From Burkholderiales bacterium (GTDB lineage Bacteria > Pseudomonadota > Gammaproteobacteria > Burkholderiales > Casimicrobiaceae), in contig JAIRPA010000072.1 of assembly GCA_031257235.1 (NCBI GenBank), forward strand, positions 1-8,067: a DNA stretch of 8,067 bases, written 5' to 3'. The notes under the pieces were generated by a model. That model did no database searches, was not told the origin of the DNA, and was given only the letters and a program-made list of their open reading frames with translations. The position numbers and the translations under genes are program-made. Numbering within the stretch: the first letter of the stretch is position 1; each line of letters begins with the position of its first letter. Of the stretch, positions 1-5,069 are shown piece after piece.

Positions 1-42
1 CGCCTTTTCCTCAAAAAATCGTCGGGGTTTTGGTCTCCACTA

Positions 43-59
43 ACTTTGCTTCGCAAAGT
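43..59. repeat. Small hairpin inside repeat copy 1
   Basis: ACTTTGC (43-49) pairs with GCAAAGT (53-59) around a TTC loop: seven perfect base pairs. It sits in the apical insert of the larger hairpin of copy 1. A hairpin of the same design, also with a TTC loop, lies at 8039-8053. Confidence 0.45.
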
Positions 60-109
60 AAGTTCCGCCCCAACCAAAGGTTGTCCCGCGATTTTTTGGA
101 CATTCACAC

Positions 110-134
110 CGGCAAAAAGTACCACTTTTTGCCG
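110..134 (-). terminator. Palindromic hairpin after msbA, terminator-like
   Basis: An 11-bp perfect stem (CGGCAAAAAGT with ACTTTTTGCCG) closes on a 3-nt loop, read as GGT on the minus strand. It begins 8 nt after the msbA stop codon. The identical 25-mer stands 5 nt after the polA stop at 5040-5064. The T run lies inside the stem rather than after it, so this is not a textbook intrinsic terminator. A role in ending transcription or protecting the 3' end is inferred from position. Confidence 0.5.
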
Positions 135-142
135 AATGGCAA

Positions 143-1894
143 TTAATTTTTACCGAATTGAAGTCGGTGCAATGTGGCGTACACCCCGTTTTTTTGGAGC
201 AGGTCTTGATGCGTTCCGAACTCAACCAGCTCCCCTTCCCGCATCACGGCGATTTTGTCGGCGTTTTCGATGGTCGATAAACGGTGCGCGATCACGATGG
301 TGGTTCGATTTTTCATCAGGTGATCCAGCGCCGATTGAACCGATCGTTCAGACTGCGTATCGAGCGCGCTGGTGGCTTCGTCCAAAATAAGGATCGGCGC
401 GTTTTTCAATAAGGCACGCGCAATCGCCAAACGCTGGCGTTGCCCGCCGGAAAGCCGAACCCCGTTTTCTCCGATGAGCGTATCAAACCGTTCGGGCAAA
501 GCGTCGATGAACTCCAGCGCGTTGGCGGCACGCGCGGCGTTTTCAATGGCGTCCGGCGTCACGCTTGCCGCCGTGCCATACGCAATATTGGCGGCAATCG
601 TGTCGTTGAACAAGACCACGTCTTGACTGACCAACGCGATGTGATCGCGCAATGAGGCAAGCGTGATTTCCCCGATCGGAATATCGTTGATGTAAATATT
701 GCCCGAACTCGGAAGATGAAAGCGCGGAATCAAACCCACCAAGGTGGTTTTGCCGCTGCCCGATTGCCCGACCAACGCCAAGGTTTCGCCGGCATTGACG
801 GTCAAGGAAATCTCTTGAAGGGCATCTTGAGGCGCGTTGGGATAACGAAACGAAACCCGATCAAACGCAAGCGTGATCGCGTTCGATTTTAAAACATGGG
901 TTCCCGTATCCGGCTCTTGATGCTCGTCCAAAAAAGAAAAGACGCTTTCCGCGGCGGCTAACCCGCGTTGCAACGATTGCGAGATGTTCGTGATTCTTTT
1001 CATCGGCGCGAAAATCATCAACATCCCCATCACAAACTTCACAAAATCCCCGGCAGTAATCGCGTTTTGACTTGCGCGCATGACCGCAAAATACAAAACC
1101 GCGCATAAAGCTATCGCAATGATGAACTGCGTCAACGCGGTACTGACCGAGCGCGTGACGTTTTGTTTGATGTTGTTGTGACGAATGTCTTTGGCGCACC
1201 GCGCAAAACGTTGTTCTTCAAAGGGCGCGCCGTTGAAAATCTTCACGACCCGCTGACACACAATGCTTTCGTGCAGAATCTGTTGCAATTGCCCCATCTG
1301 CTTTTGACTCTCCCGCGACAATCGGCGCATTCGATTGCGCACGTATTGAATACATAACACGACCGCCGGAAACACCGTAAAGCAGATCAACGTCAACTGC
1401 CAATCGGTCAAAAGCAAGACACCGAAAAGCCCCACGATGACGACCCCGTCGCGCACCGTGACGGTGATCACGTTAAACCCCGCGTCGGTGATTTGATTGA
1501 CATCGCTGGTGATGCGGGAAATCATTCTGCCCAGCGTATTGTTTTCATAATAAGAAACCGGCAGACGAATCAGGCGCGCGAAGAGCTCCTGCCGTAGGGT
1601 TTGCACCAAATGCCCCGTCAACCATGAGGACGTATATTCATTGATGATCGACATCACGCCGCGCAGCAAAAAAAGCCCTAAGATCGCCGGCGCCATCCAT
1701 AACATCGTATCGAGATTTTTGTTGACGAAGGCTTCATCCAGCAAGGGCTTCATCAAAGTGACAAACAAAGGCTCGGTGGCGGCGGCAAGTGCCATCGCCG
1801 TCAAAGAAATACAAAATACCCCCAGATACCGGCGTAAGTAATGCCACAGTCGGCGGTATAAGGTCGCGCTTTTTAATTCGTGTTCGGTGGTCAT
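143..1894 (-). CDS. msbA: Lipid A export ABC transporter, ATP-binding/permease protein MsbA
   Basis: This is a 583-residue half-transporter of the usual MsbA length. As a homodimer in the inner membrane it would flip core-lipid A from the inner to the outer leaflet using ATP. The N-terminal half (about residues 20-320) carries hydrophobic membrane segments, for example near 24-40, 66-84, 150-185 and 257-275. The C-terminal half is a complete nucleotide-binding domain: Walker A GQSGSGKT (376-383), Q-loop Gln424, signature LSGGQ (481-485), Walker B ILILDE with catalytic Glu506, and H-loop His537. No key residue is missing. The ATG at 1894 gives MTTEHELKSA ahead of the first helix; no clear Shine-Dalgarno precedes it. 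A 160-bp repeat-rich gap with a TATAAT box separates it from kdsB, so it may have its own promoter. Other lipid-exporting ABC proteins share this architecture, but full-length agreement and the kdsB neighbour favour MsbA. Confidence 0.9.
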   Translation of the reverse strand: MTTEHELKSATLYRRLWHYLRRYLGVFCISLTAMALAAATEPLFVTLMKPLLDEAFVNKNLDTMLWMAPAILGLFLLRGVMSIINEYTSSWLTGHLVQTLRQELFARLIRLPVSYYENNTLGRMISRITSDVNQITDAGFNVITVTVRDGVVIVGLFGVLLLTDWQLTLICFTVFPAVVLCIQYVRNRMRRLSRESQKQMGQLQQILHESIVCQRVVKIFNGAPFEEQRFARCAKDIRHNNIKQNVTRSVSTALTQFIIAIALCAVLYFAVMRASQNAITAGDFVKFVMGMLMIFAPMKRITNISQSLQRGLAAAESVFSFLDEHQEPDTGTHVLKSNAITLAFDRVSFRYPNAPQDALQEISLTVNAGETLALVGQSGSGKTTLVGLIPRFHLPSSGNIYINDIPIGEITLASLRDHIALVSQDVVLFNDTIAANIAYGTAASVTPDAIENAARAANALEFIDALPERFDTLIGENGVRLSGGQRQRLAIARALLKNAPILILDEATSALDTQSERSVQSALDHLMKNRTTIVIAHRLSTIENADKIAVMREGELVEFGTHQDLLQKNGVYATLHRLQFGKN

Positions 1895-1921
1895 GGTTGT
1901 TTTTGTCGGATTCCGCGTTGC

Positions 1922-1927
1922 ATTATA
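1922..1927 (-). promoter_or_regulatory. Possible -10 box of an msbA promoter
   Basis: The minus strand reads TATAAT, a perfect -10 consensus, 27 nt upstream of the msbA ATG. Transcription would then start near 1915 with a leader of about 20 nt. No good -35 hexamer stands at the right distance; the -35 zone falls in the palindrome 1935-1959. The promoter is therefore uncertain. Confidence 0.35.
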
Positions 1928-1934
1928 AAGGGTT

Positions 1935-2016
1935 CGCCCAAAAGTGGTACTTTTGGGCGGTTTGTGATGTCCAAAAAAGTACCGGCAAAGCCGGATACTT
2001 TTTTGCGCAGGGGCGA
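1935..2016 (+). repeat. Composite hairpin repeat, copy 2 (between kdsB and msbA)
   Basis: On the plus strand the block has a palindrome (1935-1959), a spacer GTTTGTGATG (1960-1969), a bulged A6/T6 hairpin (1972-2005) and the tail CGCAGGGGCGA. The palindrome has 11-bp arms, CGCCCAAAAGT pairing with ACTTTTGGGCG, around loop GGT. Compared with the palindrome at 110-134, two stem base pairs have changed and both changes are compensated. Positions 1970-2016 match 7961-8007 at 46 of 47 bases. It lies downstream of kdsB and upstream of msbA, so it can act as a terminator for one and overlap the promoter zone of the other. Confidence 0.7.
1972..2005. terminator. Bidirectional terminator-like hairpin between kdsB and msbA
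   Basis: CAAAAAAGTA (1972-1981) pairs with TACTTTTTTG (1996-2005). Above one bulged A (1995), CCGGC pairs with GCCGG around an AAA loop (1987-1989). The GC stem flanked by A6 and T6 would look like an intrinsic terminator in both directions. An identical hairpin stands at 7963-7996. The termination role is inferred; the fold is seen directly. Confidence 0.5.
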
Positions 2017-2040
2017 CCGCAATGACGGTGTTTCTGATCT

Positions 2041-2073
2041 CTAACCGCTAACCACTAACCACTAACCACTAAC
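2041..2073. repeat. Heptanucleotide tandem repeat (CTAACCA) over the kdsB stop
   Basis: Four full 7-bp units begin at 2041, 2048, 2055 and 2062 (one unit reads CTAACCG), followed by a partial CTAAC at 2069. The unit contains TAA on the plus strand and TAG on the minus strand. Because 7 is not a multiple of 3, the array places stop codons in all six frames. The kdsB stop (2055-2057) and its last residues (LVVSG) are encoded by it. Confidence 0.9.
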
Positions 2074-2834
2074 TTTTGGGCGATCTCGGCCGCGCGACGC
2101 AAATCTTCGGGGGTATCAATCCCCGCGGGGGCTTCGTCCGTCACGCACACCGTGATGGTGTACCCATACCACAATGCGCGTAATTGCTCTAATTTTTCCA
2201 ACGTCTCAATCGGCGAAATCGGCAACGCCGGAAATATCTTTAAAAAAGACGCCCGATAAGCGTAGATGCCGTAATGCCGATACAGGCGATGTTCCGGCGG
2301 GTAAGCGTTCAACCACGCGCCCACGTTTTTTTCGAGGTCCCGCACCGCCGGAATGGTGGCGCGACTAAAATAAAGCGCGTCGCCGGCGCGATTTAAAACC
2401 ACCTTAACCACATTCGGGTTGTAAGCATCTTCCTCGCGGGTGATCGGATGACACGCCGTCGCAATATCGGCGTTGCCTCGATCTTGTAAGCGCAACCCGA
2501 CTTCATCAATGAGCTTGGGCGGAATGAACGGCTCGTCGCCTTGAACGTTGACCACAATTTCATCGTCGGCAATCCCTAAAAGCCGCGCGGCTTCGGCGAT
2601 GCGGTCTGTGCCGGTGGTGTGGTCGTCGCGCGTCATCACGGTTTCAATCCCCGCGTCTTCCGTCACGGTTCGTATTCTTTTGTCGTCCGTGGCCACCACC
2701 ACGCGCAAGGCTTGGCTTTTTTGTGCCTGCGTTGCCGCGCGAACAATCATCGGAACGCCGCCTAAATCGGCAAGCGGCTTGCCGGGAAGCCGCGTGGACG
2801 AATAACGAGCGGGCAAAATAACGGTAAAAGGCAT
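2055..2834 (-). CDS. kdsB: 3-deoxy-manno-octulosonate cytidylyltransferase (CMP-Kdo synthetase)
   Basis: This 259-residue cytosolic enzyme couples CTP and Kdo to CMP-Kdo, the activated sugar needed for the inner core of lipopolysaccharide. Visible family motifs are the N-terminal nucleotide-binding stretch PARYSSTRLPGKPL (8-21), VVATDD (46-51), TGTDR (74-78), NVQGDEP (96-102, with metal-binding Asp100), NPNVVKVV (139-146), ALYFSR (153-158), YRHYGIYAYR (185-194) and GIDTPEDL (238-245, with a conserved acidic residue). It is slightly longer than typical members of about 250 residues. The extra tail KLVVSG is encoded by an 11-nt match to the intergenic palindrome and by the heptamer repeat. The start at 2834 places the first motif at the expected distance. 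No clear Shine-Dalgarno is seen, and only 18 nt separate it from the prmB stop, so reinitiation or coupling to prmB is plausible. Confidence 0.93.
   Translation of the reverse strand: MPFTVILPARYSSTRLPGKPLADLGGVPMIVRAATQAQKSQALRVVVATDDKRIRTVTEDAGIETVMTRDDHTTGTDRIAEAARLLGIADDEIVVNVQGDEPFIPPKLIDEVGLRLQDRGNADIATACHPITREEDAYNPNVVKVVLNRAGDALYFSRATIPAVRDLEKNVGAWLNAYPPEHRLYRHYGIYAYRASFLKIFPALPISPIETLEKLEQLRALWYGYTITVCVTDEAPAGIDTPEDLRRAAEIAQKLVVSG
2072..2082 (-). repeat. Half-site of the intergenic palindrome inside the kdsB 3' end
   Basis: The plus-strand 11-mer ACTTTTGGGCG is identical to the right arm of the palindrome at 1949-1959. It lies in kdsB codons for Ala-Gln-Lys-Leu and directly abuts the heptamer array. 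The missing opposite arm means no hairpin forms here. It may be a remnant of an element that inserted at the end of kdsB, or a chance match. Confidence 0.4.
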
Positions 2835-2852
2835 GACGGCTTTGCAAAGATT

Positions 2853-3767
2853 TTAAGTTTCGGGATCGGGCAAATCGTCGTAATGCAACAAGAAGATTTT
2901 GTCTTCCGAGGATCGCGTCGCCAACCACGTAAACGGTAAATCCGGGAACAACTCTTCGGCGTATTCGCGGTTATGCCCCACCTCCACAATCAAAATACCG
3001 TCCGGCTTTAAGAACCGTTTCGCGTTGGCCACAATGTTTTGGACAATATCCATGCCGGAATCCCCACCTTTTAGGGCGATCTGCGGCTCATGGCAGTATT
3101 CGCGCGGCAACTTTTTGATGGAATCCGAGGTGACGTAAGGCGGATTGCTGACAATGATGTCGTAAACCACGTTTTGCGGCAGGTGCGCCATCACATCGGA
3201 ACGCACCAGATCAATTCGACCGGACAAATCATAATCGGCGATATTGCGCTGCGCCACCGCCAAAGCCTCCGGCGAAATATCCGACGCCACGATGTCGGCG
3301 TGTTTGAACGCGCTTGCCAGCATGATGGCAAGACACCCCGACCCGGTGCAGATATCCAAAATGTTCTCGACGCGATTTAAATCGCTGATGAAAGGATCAA
3401 GCCCGTTGGGCAACAATTCCGAAATGAACGAGCGCGGAATAATCACCCGTTCGTCCACGTAAAATTTGAAATCGCCCAACCACGCTTCGTGCGTTAAGTA
3501 CGCCGCCGGGATGCGTTTTTCAACGCGCCAATCCAAATAGCGTTTGACCTGCTTTTTCTCGGACAAGGACAAACGCGCATCCAAAAGGACTTCAAAATGA
3601 TCCAAGGGAAGATCAAGCGCGTGCGCAATCAGATACGCGGCTTCATCAAAAGCGTTATCGCTGCCGTGTCCGAAAAATAATTTTGCGTGCGTAAACCGGC
3701 TCACCGCATAACGCAACCAATCGCGTATGGTGTGCAGTTCGCCATAAATCTGTTCAACGTGTTCCAT
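2853..3767 (-). CDS. prmB: Ribosomal protein L3 N5-glutamine methyltransferase PrmB
   Basis: PrmB uses S-adenosylmethionine to methylate a glutamine of ribosomal protein L3 (Gln150 in E. coli) during 50S assembly. The protein is 304 residues from the chosen start, typical of PrmB. Counted from the upstream ATG, it shows the PrmB-type N-terminal part with HGSDNAFDEA (35-44), the linker THEAWLGDFKFYVDERVIIPRS (93-114), the SAM-binding loop DICTGSGCLAI (139-149), the acidic residue in VASDIS (161-166) and the glutamine-binding NPPY (209-212). The long N-terminal part and AWLGDF wording separate it from PrmC, which acts on release factors. Two ATGs are adjacent (3770 and 3767). GGAGG at 3772-3776 is only 1 nt from the first but 4 nt from the second, so 3767 is preferred. 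It lies 35 bp after dapE and 18 bp before kdsB, probably in one operon. Confidence 0.9.
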   Translation of the reverse strand: MEHVEQIYGELHTIRDWLRYAVSRFTHAKLFFGHGSDNAFDEAAYLIAHALDLPLDHFEVLLDARLSLSEKKQVKRYLDWRVEKRIPAAYLTHEAWLGDFKFYVDERVIIPRSFISELLPNGLDPFISDLNRVENILDICTGSGCLAIMLASAFKHADIVASDISPEALAVAQRNIADYDLSGRIDLVRSDVMAHLPQNVVYDIIVSNPPYVTSDSIKKLPREYCHEPQIALKGGDSGMDIVQNIVANAKRFLKPDGILIVEVGHNREYAEELFPDLPFTWLATRSSEDKIFLLHYDDLPDPET

Positions 3768-3771
3768 CATG

Positions 3772-3776
3772 CCTCC
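3772..3776 (-). promoter_or_regulatory. Ribosome binding site of prmB (decides the start)
   Basis: The minus strand reads GGAGG here, the only strong Shine-Dalgarno in front of any gene in this window. Its spacing to the two tandem ATGs is 1 nt (3770) and 4 nt (3767). The second is more workable, so the annotated start is 3767. Confidence 0.65.
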
Positions 3777-3802
3777 GCTAAAATGATGCCGCGCTTACCG
3801 CG

Positions 3803-4951
3803 TCAAGCCAAAATCAATCGTCCAATCAAACGCTCAAAAATATCAGAAAGCGCTTCTAAATCGGCCACCGCCACGTGTTCATCCACCTGATGCGCCGTCT
3901 GATTGATTAGCCCCAACTCGATCAACTGCGGACAAATATCGACAATAAACCGCCCGTCCGACGTACCGCCGTCGCACGAGGACACTGCCGAAGAACCGGT
4001 GACTTCCCTCAACACGGTGTTGGCAAAGCTGACCAAATTGCCTTTTTGCGTCAAAAAAGGACGAGACGCCGGCAACCAATCCAGCCGATAATCCAGCTGA
4101 AATTCCATCAAAACCACTTCGATTCGGTTTTTTAGCGAAGATTCCGTGTTTTCCGGCGAATACCGGAAATTAAAATCCAAAGCGATTTCGCCCGGAATGA
4201 CGTTGGTCGCTCCGGTGCCGGCGTGGACGTTCGAGCATTGAAACTGCGTGGGGGGAAATTGTTTACTGCGGCGTCCGGCATCCCAATCGGTCGTGATCAG
4301 TTCGGTCAATACCGGCGCCAATAAATGAATAGGGTTTTTCGCTTTTTGGGGATACGCGATGTGACCCTGCACACCTTGTATCGTCAGTTTGCCGGACAAA
4401 CTGCCGCGCCGCCCGACTTTGATCGTATCGCCCAAGGTTTTCGACGAAGAAGGCTCTGCGATGATGCAGTAGTCGATTTTTTCACCGCGCGCGGCAAGCG
4501 TTTCTACCACGTGCGCCGTGCCGTCTACGGCCACGCCTTCTTCATCGGAAGTCAACAACACCGCCAAACTGCCGTGATACTGCGCGTGTGCCTTGACGAA
4601 GCGGTCGATGGCCACCATGAACGCCGCAATGCCGCCTTTCATGTCCACCGCGCCGCGCCCGTACAAAACGCCGTCTTTTAAGGTGGGGGTGAAAGGATCA
4701 AATTGCCACTTTTCAACAGGTCCCGGCGGAACAACATCGGTATGCCCGGCAAAACACACCAAAGGCGAGCTGATGCCGCGCCGCGCCCACAAATTGGTGA
4801 CCCCGTTTTTGTTGAACCACTCACACGAAAAACCCAGCGTCGATAAGCGATCGGCGATGAGTTTTTGACAGCCGGCATCCTTGGGCGTCATCGACGCTTT
4901 GCGAATCAGCGTGCCCGTGAGAGAGACGACAGGGGAATGGCGTGTTGACAT
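3803..4951 (-). CDS. dapE: Succinyl-diaminopimelate desuccinylase
   Basis: DapE removes succinate from N-succinyl-LL-2,6-diaminopimelate, giving LL-diaminopimelate for lysine and peptidoglycan synthesis. It is a cytosolic dizinc M20-family enzyme. The 382-residue length fits the family (E. coli 375). All metal ligands expected from the E. coli enzyme are present: His70 in AGHTDVVPPG, Asp103 in GRGAVDMKGG, the Glu137/Glu138 pair in TSDEEG, Glu166 in IIAEPSS and His354 in NQTAHQVDE. Asp72 is the catalytic aspartate. VQGHIAYP (194-201) contains the dimer-interface histidine, and GGTSDGR (328-334) is the conserved late motif. The start at 4951 is supported because conserved sequence (LTGTLIRKASMTPKDAGCQ) begins near residue 11; the next Met, at 21, would cut into it. 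No Shine-Dalgarno is visible. A promoter at 5002-5029 probably drives dapE-prmB-kdsB. Confidence 0.93.
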   Translation of the reverse strand: MSTRHSPVVSLTGTLIRKASMTPKDAGCQKLIADRLSTLGFSCEWFNKNGVTNLWARRGISSPLVCFAGHTDVVPPGPVEKWQFDPFTPTLKDGVLYGRGAVDMKGGIAAFMVAIDRFVKAHAQYHGSLAVLLTSDEEGVAVDGTAHVVETLAARGEKIDYCIIAEPSSSKTLGDTIKVGRRGSLSGKLTIQGVQGHIAYPQKAKNPIHLLAPVLTELITTDWDAGRRSKQFPPTQFQCSNVHAGTGATNVIPGEIALDFNFRYSPENTESSLKNRIEVVLMEFQLDYRLDWLPASRPFLTQKGNLVSFANTVLREVTGSSAVSSCDGGTSDGRFIVDICPQLIELGLINQTAHQVDEHVAVADLEALSDIFERLIGRLILA

Positions 4952-5001
4952 AGAAATAATTTATGGTGAGTTTGCCGAAACAATCGGAGAAACGGAGGAA
5001 T

Positions 5002-5029
5002 AGTATAAAGCAGGAAACGAATTCGTCAA
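5002..5029 (-). promoter_or_regulatory. Sigma-70-type promoter for dapE-prmB-kdsB
   Basis: On the minus strand TTGACG (5029 to 5024, five of six to consensus) is followed after 16 bp by TATACT (5007 to 5002, five of six). Transcription would start near 4995, leaving a leader of roughly 44 nt before the dapE ATG. It lies just beyond the polA 3' hairpin. A 10-bp perfect palindrome, ACGAATTCGT (5017-5026), overlaps the inner half of the -35 box and could be an operator; that part is speculative. Confidence 0.6.
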
Positions 5030-5039
5030 TTGGGAGGTT

Positions 5040-5064
5040 CGGCAAAAAGTACCACTTTTTGCCG
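5040..5064 (-). terminator. Palindromic hairpin after polA, terminator-like (solo repeat)
   Basis: This 25-mer is identical to the one at 110-134: an 11-bp perfect stem (CGGCAAAAAGT with ACTTTTTGCCG) on a 3-nt loop. It starts 5 nt after the polA stop codon and lies upstream of the dapE promoter, a fitting place to separate the two transcription units. Unlike the other copies it has no second bulged hairpin beside it. T residues lie in the stem, so termination strength is uncertain. Confidence 0.5.
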
Positions 5065-5069
5065 CCCCT

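Larger units (their letters stand above)
12..134 (-). repeat. Composite hairpin repeat, copy 1 (downstream of msbA)
   Basis: Read on the minus strand, this block starts with a 25-bp palindrome (134 to 110). A 9-nt spacer GTGTGAATG follows, then TCCAAAAAA, the same order as at 1935-2016. The second part is a long hairpin. CAAAAAATCG (98 to 89) pairs with CGATTTTTTG (21 to 12) over 10 bp, then comes one unpaired A (opposite T22), then CGGG/CCCG. The interior (27-84) is about 58 nt instead of a triloop and contains its own small hairpin at 43-59. The region 1-142 contains no gene that I can support. Function is unknown; it may end or stabilise the msbA transcript. Confidence 0.6.

Noticed and set aside
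110..134. Haemophilus or Neisseria DNA uptake sequence
   Set aside because: The core AAAAGTACC is not AAGTGCGGT, and no GCCGTCTGAA was seen in the window. The resemblance is only in being an inverted short motif at gene ends.
1..142. A tRNA or structured small RNA in the left intergenic region
   Set aside because: Pairing is explained by the repeat hairpins; no cloverleaf, T-loop or anticodon arm is visible.
46..390. Plus-strand open frame overlapping the msbA 3' end and repeat copy 1
   Set aside because: It runs through the repeat hairpins and the antisense of msbA, has no family resemblance and no ribosome binding site. Other overlapping frames (for example 4325-4681 and 7445-7837 on plus) are rejected for the same reason.
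2041..2073. CRISPR array or telomere-like repeat
   Set aside because: The units are 7 bp, contiguous and without spacers, and there are fewer than five.
2853..3767. PrmC (release factor methyltransferase) instead of PrmB
   Set aside because: The NPPY and SAM motifs are shared, but the N-terminal part and the AWLGDFKFYVDERVIIPRS wording are those of PrmB.
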